Shown piece by piece: positions 1-5,271 of a DNA stretch of 6,241 nt. The notes under the pieces are model-generated. The model searched no databases. It was not told the origin of the DNA and saw only the letters and a program-made list of their open reading frames with translations. Each line of letters opens with the position of its first letter. Position 1 is the first letter of the stretch. The DNA lies in assembly GCA_018241985.1 (NCBI GenBank), contig JAFECV010000139.1, forward strand, positions 1 through 6,241, written 5' to 3'. The position numbers and the translations under genes are program-made. The stretch is from Pseudomonadota bacterium (GTDB lineage: Bacteria > Pseudomonadota > Gammaproteobacteria > Burkholderiales > Burkholderiaceae_C).

Positions 1-206
1 TCGGGGCGCAGGACGACATCAAGATCCTCACCAGTTGCCCGAGCTGCCTGCAGGGCCTGCAGCGCTACGGCGACGACCTGCAGAGCGGACTGCTCGAGGC
101 CGACTACATCGTGGTCGAGATGGCGCGCCAGATCCTCGGCGAAGGCTGGCTGCCCGAGTACGTGCAGCGGGCCAACGCCGGCGGCATCGAGCGGGTGCTG
201 GTCTGA
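1..206 (+). CDS. C-terminal end of an Fe-S/FAD-linked oxidoreductase (DUF3683/GlcD-GlcF-like), partial
   Basis: The reading frame enters from the left edge (first full codon at 3) and stops at TGA 204-206, leaving 67 visible residues. Near the start is a Cys-x-x-Cys motif (SCPSC, fragment residues 11-15), followed by a predicted helical stretch containing EADYIVVEMARQIL and a short tail ending in IERVLV. This resembles the last cysteine-rich (CCG-type) segment of the large FAD-binding, Fe-S oxidoreductases annotated DUF3683 in Burkholderiales, which are related to the glycolate oxidase subunits GlcD and GlcF. I recall that family lying directly upstream of DUF971 and ubiE, which supports the call. 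The catalytic FAD domain is outside the window, so the substrate cannot be judged. The identification rests on the CxxC segment and on gene order. Confidence 0.6.
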   Translation, partial: GAQDDIKILTSCPSCLQGLQRYGDDLQSGLLEADYIVVEMARQILGEGWLPEYVQRANAGGIERVLV

Positions 207-296
207 CGCAGGCGGCCGGGACAGCATCGGGGGCATCGCCCGGATGGGACAATGCCGGCAGGTTCCGACGATTCTTCTCCCGCAGGTGACATTCGC

Positions 297-719
297 ATGG
301 CAGGTCTGCAATCGGGCGCTCCGACGCCGACGAACATCACGGTGCACGAGCAGTCGCGCCTGCTCGAAGTCAGCTTCACCGACGGCGCGACGTTTCGCAT
401 CCCGTTCGAGCTGATGCGGGTGTATTCGCCGTCGGCCGAGGTGCAGGGCCACGGCCGCGGCCAGGAAGTGCTGCAGACCGGCAAGCGCGAGGTGAGCCTG
501 ACCGCGCTCGAGCCGGTCGGCAACTATGCGGTGCAGCCGACCTTCTCGGACGGGCACGACAGCGGCATCTTTTCCTGGGACTACCTGTACCACCTCGGCG
601 CGCAGCAGGAGAAGCTCTGGGCCGACTACCTTGCGCGGCTGGCGGCCGCCGGCCGTGACCGCGACGAGGCCATGCCCGCGCGGCCGGCAAAGCATGGCCA
701 CGGCCATCGCCACGGGTAG
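297..719 (+). CDS. DUF971 protein (gamma-butyrobetaine hydroxylase N-terminal-like domain)
   Basis: A 140-residue protein that is almost entirely one DUF971/GBBH-like N-terminal domain. Recognisable family blocks are the beta-hairpin start (HEQSRLLEVSFTDG, residues 17-30), the SPSAEVQGHG segment (44-53), PVGNYAV (73-79) and the closing FSDGHDSGIFSWDYLYHL (83-100). In eukaryotic gamma-butyrobetaine hydroxylase this fold is a small zinc-binding N-terminal module. Stand-alone bacterial versions have no established reaction, and no oxygenase domain is present here. The tail is unusual: the last eight residues are HGHGHRHG, four His alternating with Gly/Arg, which could bind metal (inference). The start at 297 is chosen because AGGTGA lies 7-8 nt upstream. 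An in-frame ATG at 252 lacks a ribosome site and would add a poorly conserved leader. The gene sits between the Fe-S oxidoreductase end and ubiE, its usual position in Burkholderiales. Confidence 0.85.
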   Translation: MAGLQSGAPTPTNITVHEQSRLLEVSFTDGATFRIPFELMRVYSPSAEVQGHGRGQEVLQTGKREVSLTALEPVGNYAVQPTFSDGHDSGIFSWDYLYHLGAQQEKLWADYLARLAAAGRDRDEAMPARPAKHGHGHRHG

Positions 720-724
720 CAAAG

Positions 725-741
725 GCCGGCGCGAGGCCGGC
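725..741 (+). terminator. Terminator-like GC hairpin after the DUF971 gene, degenerate
   Basis: GCCGGC (725-730) and GCCGGC (736-741) form a perfect 6-bp stem around a GCGAG loop, starting 6 nt after the stop codon. An AAA precedes it (721-723). The downstream T-tract is broken (GCAGTTTGCTATTT), so this is at best a weak intrinsic terminator. The layout matches the common form with A-run, GC stem and T-run, but with a mutated 3' side. Confidence 0.45.
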
Positions 742-748
742 GCAGTTT

Positions 749-791
749 GCTATTTAATGAATAGCATGAAGCGAAGATACTACCTGCGCTT
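749..791. repeat. AT-rich inverted repeat plus flanking stem, possible Comamonadaceae-type dispersed repeat
   Basis: GCTATT (749-754) and AATAGC (760-765) are perfect inverted arms around TAATG. Directly after them AAGCG (769-773) and CGCTT (787-791) form a second pair. The block is clearly more AT-rich than its surroundings. The combination of a GCTAT/ATAGC palindrome followed by an AAGCG/CGCTT pair resembles a repeat family I remember scattered between genes in Comamonadaceae. That link is from memory, and the copy would be degenerate. An alternative reading is an operator or a second terminator. Confidence 0.4.
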
Positions 792-823
792 GCGGCCGAT
801 TTCTCTCTAAAAAGCGACAGATT

Positions 824-850
824 CCCGAGAAATTCCACGCGGAATACGGG
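824..850 (+). promoter_or_regulatory. Stem-loop in the ubiE upstream region
   Basis: ATTCC (832-836) pairs with GGAAT (841-845) around ACGC. An outer CCCG (824-827) pairs with CGGG (847-850), separated by an asymmetric internal loop (AGAA against A). It ends 43 nt before the ubiE start. It could form in a ubiE leader transcript or act as a dyad for a regulator. It matches no riboswitch class that I recognise. Confidence 0.3.
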
Positions 851-856
851 GTTGTG

Positions 857-870
857 GCCGCGCGCGCGGC
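857..870. repeat. Perfect 14-bp GC palindrome before ubiE
   Basis: GCCGCGCGCGCGGC is a perfect 14-bp palindrome with an alternating CG core, ending 23 nt upstream of the ubiE ATG. In a GC-rich genome such palindromes can arise by chance. Its place in the promoter-proximal region makes an operator possible but unproven. Confidence 0.3.
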
Positions 871-880
871 GTTTCCGCTC

Positions 881-886
881 TAGCAT
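881..886 (+). promoter_or_regulatory. Weak -10-like hexamer before ubiE
   Basis: TAGCAT matches four of six positions of TATAAT and lies exactly 7 nt before the ubiE ATG. There is no recognisable ribosome site in between. No good -35 element is present at normal spacing: the nearest candidate, TTGTGG at 852-857, would give a 23-nt spacer. If functional, the transcript would begin at or next to the start codon. Confidence 0.2.
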
Positions 887-893
887 GCTTGCC

Positions 894-1625
894 ATGACAG
901 CGACGCATTTCGGCTACGAATCGGTCGACGAGCGCGACAAGGCGCGCCGCGTGCGCGGCGTGTTCGACTCGGTCGCGCCCCGCTACGACCTGATGAACGA
1001 CCTGATGTCGCTCGGCCTGCACCGGCTCTGGAAGGCGTACACGGTGATGGTGGCCGACCTGCACGAGGGCGACCGGGTGCTCGACATCGCGGCCGGCACC
1101 GGCGACCTCGCGCTGGCGTTCGCGCGGCGCGTCGGCGCATCGGGCCGGGTCGTGCACACCGACATCAACGAGGCGATGCTGCGCGCCGGGCGGGATCGGC
1201 TGCTCGACGCCGGCGTGGTGCTGCCGACGCTGGTGTGCGACGCCGAGCAGCTGCCGTTCGCCGATGGCTCGTTCGACCGGGTCAGCGTCGCGTTCGGCCT
1301 GCGCAACATGACGCACAAGGACCTCGCGCTACGCGAGATGCAGCGCGTGCTGCGCCCTGGCGGCAAGCTCCTCGTGCTCGAATTCTCCAAGGTCGCGAAG
1401 CCGCTGACGCGCGCCTACGACTGGTATTCGTTCGAGGTGCTGCCGCGGCTCGGCCGCTGGGTCGCCGGCGACGCGGCGAGCTACCGCTACCTGGCCGAAT
1501 CGATCCGCATGCATCCGGACCAGGAGACGCTGAAGGCGCTGATGCAGTCGTGCGGGTTCGGCCATGTCGACGTTCACAACATGTCCGGCGGCGTGGTCGC
1601 GCTGCATGTCGGCATCAAGTGCTGA
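894..1625 (+). CDS. ubiE: Ubiquinone/menaquinone biosynthesis C-methyltransferase UbiE
   Basis: This 243-residue class I SAM-dependent methyltransferase performs the C-methylation step of ubiquinone (and, where present, menaquinone) synthesis at the cytoplasmic side of the membrane. Both family signatures are visible: [16 protein letters not shown] (residues 31-46) and RVLRPGG (151-157). The SAM-binding loop is [11 protein letters not shown] (63-73), with the acidic TDINEAML at 89-96 and DAEQLPF at 116-122. The C-terminal blocks [18 protein letters not shown] (193-210) and [12 protein letters not shown] closely follow E. coli UbiE, and the length is typical of betaproteobacteria. Start 894 is chosen because [10 protein letters not shown] aligns with the family N-terminus. 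Upstream in-frame codons at 852 and 885 would add an unrelated arginine-rich leader. No Shine-Dalgarno sequence precedes 894. The gene follows DUF971 after a 174-nt structured gap, suggesting its own promoter, and is 67 nt ahead of the Tim44-domain gene. Confidence 0.97.
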   Translation: MTATHFGYESVDERDKARRVRGVFDSVAPRYDLMNDLMSLGLHRLWKAYTVMVADLHEGDRVLDIAAGTGDLALAFARRVGASGRVVHTDINEAMLRAGRDRLLDAGVVLPTLVCDAEQLPFADGSFDRVSVAFGLRNMTHKDLALREMQRVLRPGGKLLVLEFSKVAKPLTRAYDWYSFEVLPRLGRWVAGDAASYRYLAESIRMHPDQETLKALMQSCGFGHVDVHNMSGGVVALHVGIKC

Positions 1626-1654
1626 TCGACCGTTGTAGGTAGGGCAGGCTGCGC

Positions 1655-1669
1655 GCGCCGTGTCGGCGC
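1655..1669 (+). other. Short hairpin between ubiE and the Tim44-domain gene
   Basis: GCGCC (1655-1659) and GGCGC (1665-1669) form a 5-bp stem around GTGTC. An alternative pairing, TGCGC (1650-1654) with GCGCA (1666-1670), competes with it. No T-run follows, so a terminator is unlikely. It stands 12 nt before the strong ribosome site AGGGGGAAG (1681-1689) of the next gene and might affect its translation. It could also be chance in GC-rich sequence. Confidence 0.2.
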
Positions 1670-1692
1670 ACCGCAAACCAAGGGGGAAGAAC

Positions 1693-2688
1693 ATGAAGAT
1701 CTGGTCGCTGATGGTGCTGGTGCTGGCATTGACCCTGGGGCTTGCCAGCCATGACGCCGACGCGCGGCGCCTCGGCGGCGGACGCTCGATCGGCCAGCAG
1801 TCCGGCCACGTGACGCAGCGCGAGGCCGCGCGCGCGCCGGCCAACCCGGCCAACGGCACGCAGAACGCGAACCAGGCGGCACCGGCGCAGCCGGGCGCGG
1901 CCGGCGCGGCGGCCCAGCCGCGCCGGCCGCTGGGCGGCATGCTCGGCGGGATCGCGGCCGGGCTGGGCCTGGCCTGGCTCGCGCACACGCTCGGCTTCGG
2001 CGCCGAATTCGGGCAGGTGCTGCTGATCGGGCTGATCGTGTTGGTCGCGCTCGCCGCCTGGGGGGCGCTGGCGCGCTCGCGCCGCGCGGCTAATTCGGCT
2101 ACAGGCGGCAGCGGGCCGCTCGCGTTCGAGGGCGCGGTTCCGGCGCCGGTGACGCCACGCCAGTACAGCCCGGCCAACGTCGGCAACGACGCGTCGGCGC
2201 GGCCCTGGGAACGCAGCGGCCTGCCGCTCGACGACATGGCGGCGGCGCGCGCCGCGCCGCCGTTGATCGGGTCGGCGCTGGCCGGCTCGCAGACCTGGGG
2301 CATTCCGGCAGGGTTCGACGCGGACGGTTTCCTGGCCGCGGCGAAGCGCAACTTCGTCACGCTGCAGGCCGCCTGGGACCGCTCCGACGTGGGCACGCTG
2401 CGCACGATGATGACCGACGGCATGCTCGGCGAGATCAAGGCGCAGCTGGCCGAGCGCGAGACGCACGGCAGCGGCGCGCCGAACCATACCGACGTGGTGA
2501 TGCTGCAGGCCCAGCTGCTGGGCATCGAAGACCTGGGCAGCGAGTACCTCGCCAGCGTCGAGTTCTCCGGGATGATCCGCGAGGAGCCGTCCGCCGGCCC
2601 GAGCCCGTTCCGCGAGGTGTGGAACATGTCCAAGCCCAAGGACGGCGCCAGCGGCTGGCTGGTGGCCGGCGTGCAGGCGCTGCAATAG
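1693..2688 (+). CDS. Tim44-like domain protein, exported or membrane-anchored
   Basis: A 331-residue protein with a modular build. Residues 1-24 form a signal peptide (MKIW, a hydrophobic core, then a likely cut after ADA). Next come a Gly/Arg segment (26-38) and a low-complexity Ala/Pro/Asn linker (45-77). Two hydrophobic stretches at about 81-101 and 107-127 look membrane-spanning, and Arg-rich LARSRRAA follows. A variable linker precedes the C-terminal Tim44/TimA-like domain (about 208-331), with AKRNFVTLQAAWDRSD, LRTMMTDGMLGEIKAQLAER, ASVEFSGMIREE and EVWNMSKPKDG visible. In mitochondria Tim44 links Hsp70 to the inner-membrane translocase. Bacterial homologues have no firm role, and a lipid-associated or scaffold function is only inferred. 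The start at 1693 has a strong AGGGGGAAG ribosome site 3-11 nt upstream; an in-frame GTG at 1660 would bury the signal peptide. Its place between ubiE and ubiJ is, as I recall, conserved in Burkholderiales, suggesting a link to quinone synthesis. Confidence 0.88.
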   Translation: MKIWSLMVLVLALTLGLASHDADARRLGGGRSIGQQSGHVTQREAARAPANPANGTQNANQAAPAQPGAAGAAAQPRRPLGGMLGGIAAGLGLAWLAHTLGFGAEFGQVLLIGLIVLVALAAWGALARSRRAANSATGGSGPLAFEGAVPAPVTPRQYSPANVGNDASARPWERSGLPLDDMAAARAAPPLIGSALAGSQTWGIPAGFDADGFLAAAKRNFVTLQAAWDRSDVGTLRTMMTDGMLGEIKAQLAERETHGSGAPNHTDVVMLQAQLLGIEDLGSEYLASVEFSGMIREEPSAGPSPFREVWNMSKPKDGASGWLVAGVQALQ

Positions 2689-2704
2689 CGTCGGCTCGGC
2701 GACG
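2689..2704 (+). other. Short hairpin directly after the Tim44-domain gene
   Basis: CGTCG (2689-2693) and CGACG (2700-2704) pair around GCTCGG, beginning at the base after the stop codon. There is no T-run, so it is not a convincing intrinsic terminator. The rest of the 94-nt gap up to the ubiJ start shows only short GC-rich dyads such as CCCCGGG. Confidence 0.2.
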
Positions 2705-2769
2705 ACGGCTGGGCGAGCGTCTGGCTGCCGCCGTGGCCCGCGTGCCCCGGGCGTACGCCGCTTTCGGGG

Positions 2770-2775
2770 AATAAT
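2770..2775 (+). promoter_or_regulatory. -10-like hexamer just before ubiJ
   Basis: AATAAT matches five of six positions of TATAAT and is the only AT-rich patch in the gap. It lies exactly 7 nt before the ubiJ ATG. The expected -35 region (about 2747-2752, CCGGGC) shows no consensus. If active, transcription would start at or beside the ATG, giving a leaderless or near-leaderless message. GGGG at 2777-2780 is too close to the ATG to be a good ribosome site. Confidence 0.3.
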
Positions 2776-2782
2776 CGGGGCC

Positions 2783-3307
2783 ATGGCAGCCCCTTCGTCC
2801 CCGCTCGATGCCCTGACCGGCGCCCTCGACAAGTTCGCCGCGAACCTGCGGCCGCCGGACTGGCTGGTGGACGAGCTGCAGCACCGGCTGGTGCTGTTCC
2901 TCAACCACGTGCTGCAGCAGGAGCCCGAGGCGATGGCCCGGCTGGCGCGCCACACGGGCCGCGTCGTGCTGGCGCAGTGGCGCGCGTTCTCGATCCGCCT
3001 CGCCACCACGCCGGCCGGCCTGCTGGACTTGGCGGCGCCGGACGCGCCGGCCGACCTGACGCTGACGATGGTGCAGAACTCGCCGTTCGACCTGGCGCGC
3101 TCGGTGCTGCGCGGCGACCAGCCCGGCGTGCGCATCGAGGGCGACGTGCAGCTCGCGACCGAAGTGAGCTGGCTGGTCGATCACCTGCGTTGGGACGCGG
3201 AAGAAGACCTGTCGCGGCTGGTCGGCGACGCGCCGGCGCACGCGCTCGCAGAGGCCGCGCGCGGCATCGCGGCGGCGCTGCGCCGCTTCATCCCGGGCGG
3301 GAAATGA
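2783..3307 (+). CDS. ubiJ: Ubiquinone biosynthesis accessory factor UbiJ (SCP2 domain)
   Basis: A 174-residue cytoplasmic protein without a signal peptide. UbiJ is a non-catalytic SCP2-fold factor. With UbiK it helps assemble the Ubi hydroxylase/methyltransferase complex and is thought to hold the hydrophobic quinone intermediates. The SCP2-like domain spans about residues 34-135. Typical blocks are LVLFLNHVLQQEPEAMARLA (36-55), GRVVLAQW (59-66), a strand-rich centre (DLTLTM), and the diagnostic RIEGDVQLATEVSWLVDHL (117-135). These are followed by the WDAEEDLSRLVGDAPAH tail (137-153) and a C-terminal amphipathic helix that ends in a short GGK. The length is normal and the gene appears complete. 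It lies 94 nt after the Tim44-domain gene, as in the usual Burkholderiales order. The kinase-like ubiB that normally follows is absent: a repeat and then nuoD come next. No strong Shine-Dalgarno precedes the ATG. Confidence 0.9.
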   Translation: MAAPSSPLDALTGALDKFAANLRPPDWLVDELQHRLVLFLNHVLQQEPEAMARLARHTGRVVLAQWRAFSIRLATTPAGLLDLAAPDAPADLTLTMVQNSPFDLARSVLRGDQPGVRIEGDVQLATEVSWLVDHLRWDAEEDLSRLVGDAPAHALAEAARGIAAALRRFIPGGK

Positions 3308-3481
3308 ACCACCCCCAGTCTTCGCGCACTGCGTGTCGCTTCGCCAACCCCCTCGAGGGGGCGTACCCAGCGGTCTGGCAAAGCCAGTTCCGCGGGTGCC
3401 CGCGCATGGCCTGCTCCGCGACCATTGGTCTCATTGGGTTTTACGCGATGCGGGTGGCGTGCGACGCTGTGGACAACTGAC
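3308..3481. repeat. Palindrome-rich non-coding block, likely a dispersed Burkholderiales intergenic repeat
   Basis: This 174-nt gap between ubiJ and nuoD holds three perfect dyads in succession: CCCCCTCGAGGGGG (3348-3361), CTGGC-AAA-GCCAG (3375-3387) and CGCGGG-TG-CCCGCG (3391-3404). A tandem CATTGG pair (3423-3428 and 3432-3437) follows. The series of GC hairpins, with the stretch around CAGTCTTCGCGCACTGCG (3316-3333), resembles an intergenic repeat I remember from many Burkholderiales genomes; this is memory, not a search result. No nuoC C-terminus or ubiB N-terminus can be read in any frame. One reading frame (3304-3480) is open across the block and encodes 58 Cys-rich residues, but it shows no family resemblance. 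No convincing promoter for nuoD was found. Confidence 0.65.
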
Positions 3482-4735
3482 ATGGCAGATATCAAGAACT
3501 ACACGCTCAACTTCGGGCCGCAGCACCCGGCGGCGCACGGCGTGCTGCGGCTGGTGCTGGAACTCGACGGCGAGGTGGTGCAGCGCGCGGACCCGCACAT
3601 CGGCCTGCTGCACCGCGCGACCGAGAAGCTGGCCGAGCACAAGACCTACATCCAGTCGCTGCCGTACATGGACCGTCTCGACTACGTGTCGATGATGAGC
3701 AACGAGGAGGCGTACTGCCTGGCGATCGAGAAGCTCCTCGGCATCGAGGTGCCGCTGCGCGCCAAGTACATCCGCACGATGTTCGCCGAAATCACCCGGC
3801 TGATGAACCACCTGATGTGGCTGGGCTCGCACGGCAACGACTGCGGCAGCTCGACGATCCTGATCTATTGCTTCCGCGAGCGCGAAGACCTGTTCGACAT
3901 GTACGAGGCGGTGAGCGGCGCGCGCATGCACGCGGCCTACTTCCGTCCCGGCGGCGTCTACCGCGACCTGCCGGACACGATGCCGCAGTACAAGGCCAGC
4001 CCGGTGCGCAGCGCGAAATCGACCGCGGCGCGCAACGCGAACCGGCAGGGCTCGCTGCTCGATTTCATCGACGACTTCTGCCGGCGCTTTCCGAAGTACG
4101 TCGACGAGTACGAAATCCTGTTCACCGAGAACCGCATCTGGAAGCAGCGCACGGTGGGCATCGGCGTGCTGTCGCCCGAGCGCGCCCTGAACCTCGGCGC
4201 GACCGGACCGATGCTGCGCGGCTCGGGCATCGCCTGGGACCTGCGCAAGACGCAGCCGTACGATGCCTACGACCGCGTCGACTTCGACGTGCCGGTCGGC
4301 AAGACCGGCGACAGCTACGACCGCTACCTGGTGCGGGTCGAGGAGATGCGCCAGTCGAACCGCATCATCCAGCAGTGCTCGGCCTGGCTGCGCGCGAATC
4401 CGGGGCCGGTGATCGTCGACAACTACAAGATCGCACCGCCGCCGCGCGAACGCATGAAGTTCGGCATGGAGGACCTGATCCACCACTTCAAGCTCTTCAC
4501 CGAGGGGTTCCGGGTGCCGGAGGGCGAAGCCTACGCGGCGATCGAGCACCCGAAGGGCGAGTTCGGCATCTACATCGTCAGCGACGGCGCGAACAAGCCG
4601 TACCGGCTGAAGATCCGGGCCCCGGGCTTCGCGCACCTGGCCGCGTTCAATGAAATGACCCGCGGCCACATGCTGGCGGACGCGGTGGCGATCATCGGGA
4701 CGCTGGATATCGTGTTCGGGGAGATCGACCGATGA
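3482..4735 (+). CDS. nuoD: NADH-quinone oxidoreductase subunit D (complex I 49-kDa subunit)
   Basis: A 417-residue protein, full length for NuoD, belonging to the peripheral arm of respiratory complex I. It is related to [NiFe]-hydrogenase large subunits and forms the ubiquinone head-group pocket with NuoB. The N-terminal GPQHPAAHG loop (residues 12-20) includes His19, and DRLDYVS (64-70) includes Tyr68. By their 49-residue spacing these correspond to the quinone-binding His38 and Tyr87 of Thermus Nqo4. Other family blocks are [10 protein letters not shown] (155-164), [13 protein letters not shown] (216-228), [10 protein letters not shown] (246-255) and the C-terminal [18 protein letters not shown] (400-417). 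The segment [20 protein letters not shown] (116-135) follows the Comamonadaceae-like form as I remember it. Start 3482 fits [16 protein letters not shown], the typical beta-proteobacterial beginning; the frame is open upstream to 3425, but that leader is non-homologous. No clear ribosome site precedes it. nuoABC are missing immediately upstream. Confidence 0.97.
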   Translation: MADIKNYTLNFGPQHPAAHGVLRLVLELDGEVVQRADPHIGLLHRATEKLAEHKTYIQSLPYMDRLDYVSMMSNEEAYCLAIEKLLGIEVPLRAKYIRTMFAEITRLMNHLMWLGSHGNDCGSSTILIYCFREREDLFDMYEAVSGARMHAAYFRPGGVYRDLPDTMPQYKASPVRSAKSTAARNANRQGSLLDFIDDFCRRFPKYVDEYEILFTENRIWKQRTVGIGVLSPERALNLGATGPMLRGSGIAWDLRKTQPYDAYDRVDFDVPVGKTGDSYDRYLVRVEEMRQSNRIIQQCSAWLRANPGPVIVDNYKIAPPPRERMKFGMEDLIHHFKLFTEGFRVPEGEAYAAIEHPKGEFGIYIVSDGANKPYRLKIRAPGFAHLAAFNEMTRGHMLADAVAIIGTLDIVFGEIDR

Positions 4736-5271
4736 ATCCGCAAACCAGCCAGCCGCCGGCCGCGCCGTTTTCGCCGGCGATGCTCGCGCGGTTCGCGAAA
4801 GAGGTCGCGAAATTCCCGCCCGAGCAAAAGCAGTCGGCGGTGATCGCCTGCCTCACGATCGTGCAGCACGAGCGCGGCTACATCAGCCAGGACAGCGAGA
4901 AGCAGGTCGCCGCCTATCTCGGCATGCCGCCGATCGCGGTGCACGAGGTGACCACCTTCTACAACATGTTCAACCAGGCGCCGGTCGGCAAGTACAAGCT
5001 CAGCGTCTGCACCAACCTGCCGTGCCAGCTGCGCGGCGGCCAGGACGCGCTCGAGCACCTCGAGCGGCGCCTGGGCATCAAGATGGGCGAGACCACGGCC
5101 GACGGCCTGTTCACGCTGCAGCAGAGCGAATGCCTCGGCGCCTGCGCCGATGCGCCGGTGATGCTGGTCACCGACCGCACCATGTGCAGCTTCATGAGCA
5201 ACGAACGGCTCGACCAGTTGATCGACGGCCTGCGCGCGGCCGAAGACGCCGCGGCCGCCGAGGTGAAATGA
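4732..5271 (+). CDS. nuoE: NADH-quinone oxidoreductase subunit E (2Fe-2S, complex I 24-kDa subunit)
   Basis: A 179-residue thioredoxin-fold subunit of the NADH-dehydrogenase module, which carries the 2Fe-2S cluster N1a beside the FMN of NuoF. The four ligands are visible as Cys93 and Cys98 (CTNLPC) and Cys134 and Cys138 (CLGAC). The N-terminal helical part contains [18 protein letters not shown] (24-41) and the conserved [10 protein letters not shown] (71-80). Residues 82-92 ([11 protein letters not shown]) lead into the first cysteine pair, and the C-terminal [14 protein letters not shown] helix is complete. An Ala/Glu-rich tail follows. The start overlaps the nuoD stop as ATGA (4 nt), with GGGGAG at 4718-4723 as ribosome site inside nuoD, so coupled translation is likely. 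Length and motifs are normal for betaproteobacteria. Confidence 0.97.
   Translation: MNPQTSQPPAAPFSPAMLARFAKEVAKFPPEQKQSAVIACLTIVQHERGYISQDSEKQVAAYLGMPPIAVHEVTTFYNMFNQAPVGKYKLSVCTNLPCQLRGGQDALEHLERRLGIKMGETTADGLFTLQQSECLGACADAPVMLVTDRTMCSFMSNERLDQLIDGLRAAEDAAAAEVK

Noticed and set aside
252..296. Earlier ATG start for the DUF971 gene
   Set aside because: There is no ribosome site before 252, whereas AGGTGA stands at the right distance before 297. The extra 15 residues do not look like part of the family domain.
1626..1692. GTAGGTAGGGCAGGC region after ubiE as a copy of a dispersed GTAGGGTGGG-type repeat
   Set aside because: The resemblance is slight and the expected complementary arm is missing. 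Only a short 5-bp GC hairpin can be supported.
1329..2639. Long antisense open frame (436 codons) across the end of ubiE and the Tim44-domain gene
   Set aside because: It is a shadow of two well-supported + strand genes. Its translation is rich in Arg, Ser, Ala and Pro with no family resemblance, and open opposite frames are common at this GC content.
1615..3135. Antisense open frame of 506 codons
   Set aside because: It spans the Tim44-domain gene and most of ubiJ, and its composition is low-complexity and Arg-rich. It has no recognisable domain or ribosome site.
3425..3481. Extended N-terminus for NuoD starting in the repeat block
   Set aside because: The 19 extra residues come from the palindromic repeat, while [16 protein letters not shown] is the usual start of betaproteobacterial NuoD.
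3431..4669. Long antisense open frame (412 codons) opposite nuoD
   Set aside because: nuoD is unmistakable on the + strand. The opposite frame gives a His/Arg/Val/Ala-rich translation typical of GC-rich shadow frames.
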